Notes under the pieces: model-generated
Seen by the model: the letters and a program-made list of their open reading frames with translations, nothing else
What the model was told of the DNA's origin: nothing
The model's database searches: none
NCBI GenBank assembly: GCA_017470735.1
Contig: JAFUYB010000064.1
Coordinates: 1-62,901 of the forward strand
DNA: 62,901 nucleotides
Direction: 5' to 3'
DNA from: Lachnospiraceae bacterium
GTDB taxonomy: Bacteria > Bacillota > Clostridia > Lachnospirales > Lachnospiraceae
Position numbers and translations under genes: made by a program
Part shown: piece by piece, positions 36,268 to 44,233 of the stretch
How positions within the stretch are numbered: position 1 is the first letter of the stretch
Layout of the letters: every line of letters starts with the position of its first letter

Positions 36268-36297
36268 TTGTAAAAGATAACGGTTGAACCTTATAAA
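36268..36297 (+). promoter_or_regulatory. Promoter of the DUF1858 gene
   Basis: TTGTAA (36268-36273), an 18-base spacer and TATAAA (36292-36297). The fourth palindrome ends two bases upstream of the -35, so a bound regulator could affect this promoter too. Confidence 0.55.
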
Positions 36298-36373
36298 TTT
36301 CTTGCAATTATTTCTTATCGTGTTAGAATACAGAAATACAGCGCAATCAATACGGATACAAAAGGAGTTTACA

Positions 36374-36583
36374 ATGGCAAAGATCAATAAGGATACAATG
36401 CTGGGCGAACTGCTGGCGATCGACCGCAGCACGGAAATGATTCTTGCGGGAATCGGCATGCACTGCACGGGCTGTCCCGCGTCACAGATGGAGACGATCG
36501 AGCAGGCGGCAATGGTGCACGGCATTGACGCGGATGAGCTGGTAGACGAGATCAACGATTATCTCTCGCATTCGATAGCGTAA
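36374..36583 (+). CDS. DUF1858 domain protein
   Basis: A 69-residue single-domain protein with MHCTGCPASQMETIEQAAMV, the C-x2-C motif of the DUF1858 family often linked to hybrid-cluster proteins and described as a redox-active disulfide domain. GGAG lies seven bases before the ATG. It sits alone between the operator array and the cobalamin riboswitch. A role in redox sensing or sulfur/NO chemistry is only suggested by the family. Confidence 0.88.
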   Translation: MAKINKDTMLGELLAIDRSTEMILAGIGMHCTGCPASQMETIEQAAMVHGIDADELVDEINDYLSHSIA

Positions 36584-36671
36584 TACTGTAACGCGGTGTT
36601 CAAGCTAAGCGGCATGGTTTTGGCTCATTGTCCATTGCATCATTGATGGGAAATCTCTAAATTTCATATTG

Positions 36672-36815
36672 TAAGGTATGCGGTGCCGCCCAATCTTTAT
36701 TTGCAAAAGATCCGGGGGCGGAGAATAGGGAAGCGGGTGCGAATCCCGCACGAACCCGTCACTGTGACGGCGTGCTTACACGCCAAAGTCAGGAGACCTG
36801 CCACATATCGTGCCC
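36672..36815 (+). promoter_or_regulatory. Cobalamin (adenosylcobalamin) riboswitch
   Basis: The leader contains the conserved elements GAATAGGGAA, GCGGGTGCGAATCCCGC, CCCGTCACTGTGACGG and the B12 box AAGTCAGGAGACCTGCC (36786-36802). These define the cobalamin riboswitch. Together with the terminator 150 bases downstream it should turn down the chelatase/importer genes when cobalamin is plentiful. Confidence 0.95.
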
Positions 36816-36950
36816 GGATCGCTTTTGTGGAAACGGCTGGCATTTTGCAAAGCTATAATCGTTCCATGCAGGCGGTTTATGACCACGGGATACTGGTCTG
36901 CACAAACAGATTGACGGTACAGCGCCGCAATCGCAGGATGTTTTTTTGTG

Positions 36951-36980
36951 TACCCCGTTTTCCCATGCGGGGTATTTTTA
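36951..36980 (+). terminator. Riboswitch-controlled terminator
   Basis: TACCCCG pairs with CGGGGTA around TTTTCCCATG and is followed by TTTTTATT. It lies between the riboswitch and the cbiK-like gene and is the probable expression platform. Confidence 0.85.
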
Positions 36981-37044
36981 TTAGTAATTGTTCATTTAAA
37001 GCGGAATAAAAAATATACAACTTTATTGCAGAAAGGGGTTTTTG

Positions 37045-38049
37045 ATGAAAAAGAAGTTGGCATTGGTATTGACATTGGGGCTGATCTCGGGGCTGGCATT
37101 GACTGCGTGCGGAAGCACATCGGAACAAAGCAGCGATGCAAAGACAGAAGACGCGGAAGAGGGAACGGAAATGCTCTTAGGCGATATTGAACCGGACACC
37201 GGAGACGCTTCTTTAGACGATCCCCGCAACCAGGATGAAATCGGCACAAACGAAATCCTTGTCGTGTCATTTGGTACAAGCTACAATGACAGCCGCCGTG
37301 AAACCATCGGCGCGATCGAGCAGACTATAGCGGACGCGGCGCAGGAAATTCCGACTGATGACGGAAATCCTTGGAGCGTCCGGCGCGCCTTCACGAGCCA
37401 GATTATCATTGACCACATCAACGAGCGGGACGGGGAGAAGATTGACAATGTAACGGAAGCGCTTGACCGCGCGGCTGACAATGGCGTGCAGAATCTTGTC
37501 GTCGTGCCGACGCATCTGATGAGCGGACATGAATTCAATGACCTGCAGGACGAGCTCGGCAATTACGCCGATGCCTTTGCTTCGATCCGCATTTCCCAGC
37601 CGTTGCTGACGGATGATGCCGATTTTGACTCTGTCGCGGAAGCCGTTACCTCCGAGCTTGCGGACTATGACGATGGCGAAACGGCTATCGTGCTGATGGG
37701 ACACGGCACGGATGCCGATTCCAACGGAGTTTATGAAAAAATGCAGGGCGTGCTCACCGACATGGGGAAGACGAATTTCTTTATCGGAACGGTTGAGGCC
37801 ACACCGTCTCTGGATGATGTGCTGGAAATGGTAAAGGCCGGCGATTACAAGCGGGTCGTGCTGAAGCCGCTGATGGTGGTCGCCGGAGATCACGCGAATA
37901 ACGATATGGCCGGCGACGATGAGGATTCCTGGCGTTCGGTGTTTATGAATGAAGGATACGAGGTAGAATGCGTGCTGACGGGGCTGGGGCAGAATGAGGA
38001 TGTGCGCCGGATTTATGTTGAGCATTTGCAGAAAGTTCTGGAACAGTAG
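37045..38049 (+). CDS. cbiK: Exported CbiK-type cobaltochelatase (lipoprotein)
   Basis: A 334-residue protein. A signal peptide ends in a lipobox (LTAC, Cys22), so the enzyme sits outside the membrane. After an acidic linker, residues about 75-334 match CbiK sirohydrochlorin cobaltochelatase: ILVVSFGTSYNDSR, VPTHLMSGHEFND with the metal His, VLMGHGTD, and LMVVAGDHANNDMAGDDEDS. Cytoplasmic CbiK inserts Co2+ into sirohydrochlorin. Exported CbiK proteins are known in Desulfovibrio and relatives, with unclear substrates. It is the first gene under the cobalamin riboswitch, followed by a lipoprotein and an ABC importer. GAAAGGGG lies before the ATG. Confidence 0.88.
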   Translation: MKKKLALVLTLGLISGLALTACGSTSEQSSDAKTEDAEEGTEMLLGDIEPDTGDASLDDPRNQDEIGTNEILVVSFGTSYNDSRRETIGAIEQTIADAAQEIPTDDGNPWSVRRAFTSQIIIDHINERDGEKIDNVTEALDRAADNGVQNLVVVPTHLMSGHEFNDLQDELGNYADAFASIRISQPLLTDDADFDSVAEAVTSELADYDDGETAIVLMGHGTDADSNGVYEKMQGVLTDMGKTNFFIGTVEATPSLDDVLEMVKAGDYKRVVLKPLMVVAGDHANNDMAGDDEDSWRSVFMNEGYEVECVLTGLGQNEDVRRIYVEHLQKVLEQ

Positions 38050-38111
38050 ACCGCAGACCACATCCTTATATGGGAATCGCTATTCAAAAAACTTATTCTG
38101 GGAAAAATACT

Positions 38112-39101
38112 ATGAAAAAATCTTTACTTTTAGCACTATTGGTCGCTGTTGGGATTTCAGGCTGTGCAAACAGTAATGGATCGGATGGAAATGCGACCGG
38201 TCCGATTGAAACTGCTGCCTCTGAGGACAGCAGTTCATCGGAACACCCGTCTGATGGGACGGATACTTCTGCCGATGGGACTGCCACAGACCAGATAGCG
38301 GATACTTCTGCCGATGACATTGCTACAGACCAGGTAGCCGATGCTTCGGAAATGGCGGATGTCGAAAATGTCACCTGGGACGGCATGACGGCTGTCGCTG
38401 CCGATGAAATGAATGACGGCGATTACAATGTCGTTGTGGATTCCTCCTCTTCAATGTTTTCGGTCGAGAATGCTGTACTTCATGTGAAAAATGGCGAAAT
38501 GACTGCCACAATGACGATGGGCGGCACAGGGTATCTGTATGTCTACATGGGTACCGGCGAGGAAGCCGCAGCGGCATCAAAGGACGATCTGATCCCATTT
38601 GAAGAAGATGAAGACGGAGCGCACTGTTTTACGGTTCCGGTCGAGGCGTTGGATCAGGGTCTTGCCTGCGCGGCATTTTCCAAACGCAAAGAGCAGTGGT
38701 ATGACAGAACCCTTGTCTTTCGGGCGGACTCGCTTCCCGCAGATGCGTTCCGCGAGGGGCGCGGGAATACGGCTTCGGAGCTGGGGCTTGCCGACGGTAC
38801 CTATACATCGGAAGTGTCGCTTTCCGGAGGTTCAGGACGGGCAAGCGTGACCAGCCCCGCGGAAATCCATGTCGTGAACGGAAATGCAACCGCCATTGTC
38901 GAATGGTCGAGCCCGAATTATGATTATATGATCGTGGATGGCGAAAAATATCTGCCAATCAATGATGAGGGCAACTCTGCGTTTGAAATCCCGGTGGCAT
39001 ATTTTGACGCGCCGCTTGCGGTCTCGGCGGATACAACGGCGATGAGCAAGCCGCATGAAATTGAGTATACGCTGGTGTTTGCCAGTGAGTCTGTGGAATA
39101 A
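38112..39101 (+). CDS. Lipoprotein with two related beta-sandwich-like domains
   Basis: A 329-residue lipoprotein; lipobox GISGC gives Cys18. A long Ser/Thr/Asp linker follows (about 20-100), with the segment TSADGTATDQIADTSADDIA showing an internal near-repeat. Two similar domains follow (about 100-215 and 220-325); each starts with a DG(D/T)Y strand, and both contain an AxLHVKNGEM/AEIHVVNGNA-like segment and an IPF/EIPVxxFD-like segment. This architecture recalls surface haem- or metal-binding proteins near haem/corrinoid importers in Clostridia, but I cannot name the family. It lies between the CbiK lipoprotein and the importer binding protein and should share the riboswitch. Confidence 0.7.
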   Translation: MKKSLLLALLVAVGISGCANSNGSDGNATGPIETAASEDSSSSEHPSDGTDTSADGTATDQIADTSADDIATDQVADASEMADVENVTWDGMTAVAADEMNDGDYNVVVDSSSSMFSVENAVLHVKNGEMTATMTMGGTGYLYVYMGTGEEAAAASKDDLIPFEEDEDGAHCFTVPVEALDQGLACAAFSKRKEQWYDRTLVFRADSLPADAFREGRGNTASELGLADGTYTSEVSLSGGSGRASVTSPAEIHVVNGNATAIVEWSSPNYDYMIVDGEKYLPINDEGNSAFEIPVAYFDAPLAVSADTTAMSKPHEIEYTLVFASESVE

Positions 39102-39199
39102 TGGATATATAACTTGCACTTCCAAAATATGCGCGGTCGCTCTTTGTGATTGTCTTTGATATGTATTCTGGCTATTGAGTTTTTCATGTGGAGCTAAAA

Positions 39200-40510
39200 G
39201 TGATCAGAAATTTTTTCGGCAGACATCGAATTGTTTTTTCCACTATCTTGTTTTTGGGAATTATTTTATCGTGTTCATGCGCTGAAAAACATACGGGTTC
39301 TGCTGAACCTGTGAAAAATTCCGAAAACACCTATGCTGTTGATTCAGACACATCTGGTCATTCAGGCAAAAGCATTTCACCGCATACCAGCGGGATGGAT
39401 GAAAACACCCCTATCCAATGGACTGATCTTATCAAGACCGACAGTATGGATCTCACCTATGCGACACAGTTTGCAGTGGATTACTATCAGGATGACTACA
39501 CACTGATCACAATCGCCGGACAGCAGAAATATCTGTTGTTGCCGGATGACAGCGCGGGAAACATCCCCGAAGATTTGCCGGATGACATCGTTGTGCTAAA
39601 ACGGAATCCCCAAAGGGTATATATCGCGTCATCCTCCTGCATGGATTTCTGGAGAGAGCTGGATGAACTGGATGCTGTATGGTTTACTTCGACAAAACGA
39701 CAGGACTGGGATTTGCCTGAAGCGGCGGAGCGGATGACCGACGGCGATTTGGAATTCGTCGGAAAATACAACGCGCCGGATTTTGAATATCTGCTTGCGG
39801 AAAAATGCGGTCTTGCTGTTGAAAACACGATGATCTACCACACGCCGGATACCTTGGAAAAACTGGAATCGCTTGGCATTCCGGTGTTGGTGGAATATTC
39901 GAGTTATGAAGAAAGCCCGCTCGGCCGTCTCGAATGGATACGGCTGTGGGGGCTTCTGACCGGGCGGGAAAAGGATGCCGATGCTTTTTTTGATGAGCAA
40001 GTCAAGCAGGTTTCCAAGCTGATGGAAACCGCCGGATCTTCGGCAATAGACAACGGGAACTCCGCAGTCCCCCGGATCGTGTATTTCAGCATCAACGCCA
40101 ACGGCGTGATCCGTGTGCCGAAGCCGTCGTCTTATATTCCCGCACTGATCGAAATGGCAGGCGGAAAATACGCGTTAGCAGATGCAGACCTGACAGATGA
40201 TTCCCAAAACGCGGCTTCGTCGATGAATATGCAGATGGAAGATTTTTATGTCTTGGCAAAGGATGCCGATGTGCTGATCTACAACGGTACAATCGAAGGC
40301 AATCTGGCATCCATAGACGATCTGATCGCAAAGAACGCTTTGTTCAAAGATTTTTCAGCCGTCAAAAATCATCGTGTCTGGTGCCAGGACGGGGATTTGT
40401 TCCAGCATCCGACGGCTGTGGCAGAAGAGGTTGCGGCATTCGGGGAAGTGATAGCAGGACAAGATGCTAACGAAACAGATGGCGGGAAGTTTTTGCAAAA
40501 GCTTGAATAA
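39200..40510 (+). CDS. ABC importer substrate-binding lipoprotein (BtuF/FepB-type)
   Basis: A roughly 436-residue binding lipoprotein. A short N-terminus with a hydrophobic helix ends in a Cys-rich lipobox (ILSC, Cys25). The mature part has the class III periplasmic-binding pattern: PDDIVVLKRNPQRVYIASSS, LEKLESLGIPVLVEYSSYEE, RIVYFSINANG and PALIEMAGGKYALAD. It should capture a corrinoid, haem or ferri-siderophore complex and deliver it to the permease that follows. The start is taken as GTG 39200, with GGAG six bases upstream; GTG 39188 would be an alternative without a site. Expected to be under the riboswitch upstream. Confidence 0.85.
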   Translation: MIRNFFGRHRIVFSTILFLGIILSCSCAEKHTGSAEPVKNSENTYAVDSDTSGHSGKSISPHTSGMDENTPIQWTDLIKTDSMDLTYATQFAVDYYQDDYTLITIAGQQKYLLLPDDSAGNIPEDLPDDIVVLKRNPQRVYIASSSCMDFWRELDELDAVWFTSTKRQDWDLPEAAERMTDGDLEFVGKYNAPDFEYLLAEKCGLAVENTMIYHTPDTLEKLESLGIPVLVEYSSYEESPLGRLEWIRLWGLLTGREKDADAFFDEQVKQVSKLMETAGSSAIDNGNSAVPRIVYFSINANGVIRVPKPSSYIPALIEMAGGKYALADADLTDDSQNAASSMNMQMEDFYVLAKDADVLIYNGTIEGNLASIDDLIAKNALFKDFSAVKNHRVWCQDGDLFQHPTAVAEEVAAFGEVIAGQDANETDGGKFLQKLE

Positions 40511-40589
40511 GATCAGTCAGAATGTTCAATTTATTGTGTGACAGTTCCTCACCCGCGCTGTTTATTCGTAATCACAAGGAGATTGCATT

Positions 40590-41594
40590 TTGAAAAAACA
40601 ACATCGGCTGCTCATTGGATTTTCAATGCTTTCAGTCTTACTATATATATTAGTGATTGTCAACTTATGCGTCGGCAGCGTCTCACTTTCTGTGGGCGAA
40701 GTGCTTGCGCTGCTGACCGGTCAGGATGCCAATCCCATTTCCCACAGCATCATTTATGATATCCGTCTGCCAAGACTTTTGGCGGCGTTACTGCTTGGCG
40801 GGGCGCTGGCGTTGTCGGGACTGCTATTGCAGACTTTTTTCCACAACCCGATCGCCGGACCGTATGTGCTTGGAGTATCATCCTCGGCAAAGCTCGTCGT
40901 TGCCTTGACAATGATCTTCTGCCTGAAGCGGGGATTTGTCATGACATCTCCTCTGATGGTGGCCGCCGCTTTCGGCGGGGCAATGCTTTCGATGGGGTTT
41001 GTGCTGCTTGCCGCTGCCAAGGTGCCAAGCATGGAAATTCTGGTGATATGCGGGGTGATCGTCGGGTATTTCTGCTCGGCGGCGACGGAATTTGTCGTAA
41101 CTTTTGCCGACGATGCCAGCATCGTCAACCTGCATTACTGGTCGATGGGCAGTTTTTCCGGAATCGGGTGGGAGCATATTGGCGTGATGTCTGTTTTTGT
41201 CTGCGCCGGACTTGTCGGAACGATACTACTTGCCAAGCCGATGAGCGCTTATCAGCTCGGCGAAAGCTACGCCGCCAATCTCGGCGTGCCGGTGCGGCTG
41301 TTCCGCGTTGCGCTGATCATTCTGTCCGGTCTTTTGACAGCGACCGTGACGGCATTTGCCGGTCCGATTTCGTTTGTCGGAATGGCGGTACCGCATCTGA
41401 TAAAAGTGCTTTTTTCTACTGAAAGACCACACATCCTGATTCCGGCTGTATTCCTGGGCGGAGCCTGCTTCTGCCTGTTTTCCGACCTGGCCGCGCGGAT
41501 GCTTTTTTCACCGACAGAGCTGTCGATTTCAGCAGTAACTTCGGTGATCGGAGCGCCCATTGTGATCTGGATGCTGTTAAAGCGTAAAGGCTAA
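40590..41594 (+). CDS. ABC importer permease (FecCD/BtuC family)
   Basis: A 334-residue permease with about ten membrane helices. Signature segments of the FecCD family are visible: IRLPRLLAALLLGGALALSG, GPYVLGVSSSAKL, GPISFVGMAVPHLIK and PTELSISAVTSVIGAPIVIW. It pairs with the binding protein before and the ATPase after to import metal-tetrapyrrole or siderophore-type cargo. TTG start with AGGAG about eight bases upstream. Confidence 0.93.
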   Translation: MKKQHRLLIGFSMLSVLLYILVIVNLCVGSVSLSVGEVLALLTGQDANPISHSIIYDIRLPRLLAALLLGGALALSGLLLQTFFHNPIAGPYVLGVSSSAKLVVALTMIFCLKRGFVMTSPLMVAAAFGGAMLSMGFVLLAAAKVPSMEILVICGVIVGYFCSAATEFVVTFADDASIVNLHYWSMGSFSGIGWEHIGVMSVFVCAGLVGTILLAKPMSAYQLGESYAANLGVPVRLFRVALIILSGLLTATVTAFAGPISFVGMAVPHLIKVLFSTERPHILIPAVFLGGACFCLFSDLAARMLFSPTELSISAVTSVIGAPIVIWMLLKRKG

Positions 41595-41613
41595 AAGAAT
41601 AAAGGAGTCCGCC

Positions 41614-42372
41614 ATGCCTGCTACACCAATCCTGGAAGTCAAAAATCTCACCATCGGCTACGGCGCAAAATCTGTCTGTACGGACATCCATTTTTTCCTG
41701 CAGCCCGGCGAGATCTGCTGTGTGATCGGGCCGAACGGCGGCGGAAAAAGCACATTGCTATCGACACTGTGCCGTCAGCTACCACCGCTTTCGGGTGAAA
41801 TTTTATTGGAAAATATGCCTGTCGAAACGATCTTGGCCAAGGATTTTGCCAAAAAGGCCGCTATTCTGACTACCAGGCGGCCACGCACGGAATTGACGAC
41901 CTGCCGCGAGATTGTGGAAAGCGGGCGCTATCCTTATACCGGCACATTCGGACTGCTGTCCGATGATGATCATGCCGCAGTGGATCTGGCCATGCGGGAG
42001 GCCGCCGTTACTGAATTGGCTGACGCTCTGTTTTCAGAAATCTCGGACGGGCAGAAGCAGCGTGTCATGCTCGCCAAGGCATTTGCGCAAGAAACAGAGC
42101 TGCTAATTCTTGATGAGCCGACCTCATTTCTGGACATTCGTTATCAGCTGGAGTTTTTGCAATCACTTTCCAAAAAAGTGCGCCAAGACAAACTTTCTGT
42201 AGTAATGAGCATGCACGAAGTGGAAACTGCCGCAAAGATTGCGGACACCGTCGTCTGTCTGGGTGACGGCAAAATGCAAGCTTGCGGCAGAGCGGAAATT
42301 GTGACGGATGAGTTGATCCAAAAACTGTTTCATATTGATACTGCACTCTTCGGGCAGTTGAAATTGACTTAA
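41614..42372 (+). CDS. ABC importer ATPase (BtuD/FecE family)
   Basis: A 252-residue ATPase. Walker A GPNGGGKSTLL is near residue 40, the signature reads ISDGQKQRVML near 140, Walker B LLILDEPTSFLD near 165, and the switch histidine sits in MSMHEVETA. All catalytic residues are in place; the signature Asp instead of the usual first Gly is common in this group. GGAG precedes the start. It closes the riboswitch-controlled operon and ends four bases from the convergent dnaB. Confidence 0.93.
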   Translation: MPATPILEVKNLTIGYGAKSVCTDIHFFLQPGEICCVIGPNGGGKSTLLSTLCRQLPPLSGEILLENMPVETILAKDFAKKAAILTTRRPRTELTTCREIVESGRYPYTGTFGLLSDDDHAAVDLAMREAAVTELADALFSEISDGQKQRVMLAKAFAQETELLILDEPTSFLDIRYQLEFLQSLSKKVRQDKLSVVMSMHEVETAAKIADTVVCLGDGKMQACGRAEIVTDELIQKLFHIDTALFGQLKLT

Positions 42373-42376
42373 AAGC

Positions 42377-43711
42377 TCATCTGCGCCTTTCCAAATTCGC
42401 GAACTTAGTGTATTCGGGCAGCCATGCGAGGTCAACAGTGCCGACAGGACCGTTTCTCTGCTTGGCAATGATAATTTCAGAAACGCCTTTCCGATCGGAA
42501 TCTTTATTGTAATAATCGTCGCGGTAGATGAACATCACGACATCGGCGTCCTGCTCGATCGCGCCTGAATCACGCAGATCGGAAAGCATCGGCCGCTTGT
42601 CTTCCCGCTGCTCGACGCCGCGGTTGAGCTGGGAAAGCGCGACTACCGGCACATTCAGCTCTCGTGCCAAAGCCTTGAGCGCACGGGAAATATCCGAAAT
42701 CTCCTGCTGCCGCGACTCCGTCCGTCCGCTTGCGGTCATCAGCTGGAGGTAATCGATCATCACAAGCGACAGATCCTGCTCCTGCTTGTATTTCCGGCAT
42801 TTGCTCCGAAGCTGTGACACCGAAATACCCGGCGTGTCGTCGATGATCAGGCGGGACTGTCCGACCACCCCCGCGCCTTCGATCAGCTTCACCCAGTCGC
42901 TGTCCTGCAGATCGCCTGTCCGCAGCTTTTGCGCGTCCACCCGCGATTCCAGCGACAGCAGACGGTTGACCAGCTGCTCCTTTGACATCTCCAATGAAAA
43001 AATCGCCACGCATTTTTCATCGTGAAACGCCACATACTCCGCAATATTCAGCGCAAACGCCGTTTTCCCCATCGACGGACGCGCAGCGATCAGTACCAGA
43101 TCCGATGGCTGCAGGCCTGCCGTGCGGAAATCCAGATCGACAAAACCAGTCGCCACGCCGGTCACATTGCCCGACATCTTTGATGCGGCCTCAATGCGGT
43201 TGAGTGCGTTCATCACCACCTCGTCGATCGGCACAAAATCCGACACGCCCCGCTTTTGCAGCAGAGAAAGAAAGCCCGCCTCCGTTTCGTCCAGGATATC
43301 GTCGACCGGCTTTTCTGCCGCAAAACAGTCATTTTCAATTTCCTGATTGGTGCGGATGATCTGCCGCAGCATCGCTTTTTCCTTGACGATCGCCGCGTAG
43401 CTGCCGACATTGACCGAGACCGGCACGGCGGCGGACAAATCACCGATAAATTGCGGGCTTGCCACTTCAGCAGGCGCATCCTTTGTCTTGAGCGCTTCCA
43501 AAAGCGTTACAATATCGATCGGCTTCCCTTCATTGTAAAGCCCGATGATCGTCTCAAACATCAGCCCGTACTGCCCGTGGTAGAAATCGTCCCGCGTCAG
43601 CATCTCCATCGCGACGAGGATCGCTTCCTGGTCATTGATCATTGCGCCGATGACCGACTGCTCGGCAGGCAGGCTCTGCGGCATTTGCCGGACTATGGTT
43701 TCTTCGTCCAT
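42377..43711 (-). CDS. dnaB: Replicative DNA helicase DnaB
   Basis: A 444-residue helicase. It has an N-terminal helical domain (MPQSLPAEQSVIGAMI), the RecA fold with Walker A ARPSMGKTAFALN near residue 210, IFSLEMSKEQL, MIDYLQLM and the DLRDSGAIEQDAD segment. It unwinds DNA at the replication fork. GGGGAG lies seven bases before the ATG at 43711. It follows gdpP and rplI, a conserved Firmicutes order. Confidence 0.97.
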   Translation of the reverse strand: MDEETIVRQMPQSLPAEQSVIGAMINDQEAILVAMEMLTRDDFYHGQYGLMFETIIGLYNEGKPIDIVTLLEALKTKDAPAEVASPQFIGDLSAAVPVSVNVGSYAAIVKEKAMLRQIIRTNQEIENDCFAAEKPVDDILDETEAGFLSLLQKRGVSDFVPIDEVVMNALNRIEAASKMSGNVTGVATGFVDLDFRTAGLQPSDLVLIAARPSMGKTAFALNIAEYVAFHDEKCVAIFSLEMSKEQLVNRLLSLESRVDAQKLRTGDLQDSDWVKLIEGAGVVGQSRLIIDDTPGISVSQLRSKCRKYKQEQDLSLVMIDYLQLMTASGRTESRQQEISDISRALKALARELNVPVVALSQLNRGVEQREDKRPMLSDLRDSGAIEQDADVVMFIYRDDYYNKDSDRKGVSEIIIAKQRNGPVGTVDLAWLPEYTKFANLERRR

Positions 43712-43786
43712 AGGAATTCTCCCCAAAAAACACTCCGCCCGGATCGCCTTTCATGCCGGGCGGGCATATTACAATTCAGATGAACC

Positions 43787-44233
43787 TTACTTTTCCGCCA
43801 CATGCACGCGGATCGTCGCCGTCACATCGGGATGCAGACGCACCTTGACCTCATGGGTGCCGAGCGATTTAATTGGCTCATCGAGAATGATCTTCTTTTT
43901 ATCGACGGTCTGGTCGTACTGATTGCGGATCGCCGTCGCGATCTCCTTGGAGGAAACCGAACCGAACACCTTGCCCTCGACGCCGGCCTTGACCTTGGTC
44001 TCGACCGTCCATTCTTCCATCTCCTTTGCCATCGCCTGCGCTTCCGCCAGATTCTCCTTTGCCACCTTTTCGTTGTGGCGGTTCTGGAGCTTTAGATCAT
44101 TCAGATTCTTCGGCGTCGCCTCCAACGCCTGCTTCTTGCGGATCAGCACATTTTTCGCAAAGCTGTCCGACAGCTCGACAATCTCACCCTTTTTACCATG
44201 CGGCTTTACATCCTGCAATAATATCACTTTCAT
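43787..44233 (-). CDS. rplI: 50S ribosomal protein L9
   Basis: A 148-residue L9. The N-terminal domain MKVILLQDVKPHGKKGEIVE with the conserved FAKNVLIRKKQALEAT, a long connecting helix, and a C-terminal domain ending in RLHPDVTATIRVHV are all as expected. It binds 23S rRNA at the base of the L1 stalk. Its ATG overlaps the gdpP stop by four bases (ATGA), showing translational coupling. Confidence 0.98.
   Translation of the reverse strand: MKVILLQDVKPHGKKGEIVELSDSFAKNVLIRKKQALEATPKNLNDLKLQNRHNEKVAKENLAEAQAMAKEMEEWTVETKVKAGVEGKVFGSVSSKEIATAIRNQYDQTVDKKKIILDEPIKSLGTHEVKVRLHPDVTATIRVHVAEK

Noticed and set aside
39102..39199. Possible third copy of the palindromic repeat family (TAACTTGCAC and TGTCTTTGA are shared with 12586-12612)
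   Set aside because: Only short matches and no inverted arms could be found, so I do not call it an element.
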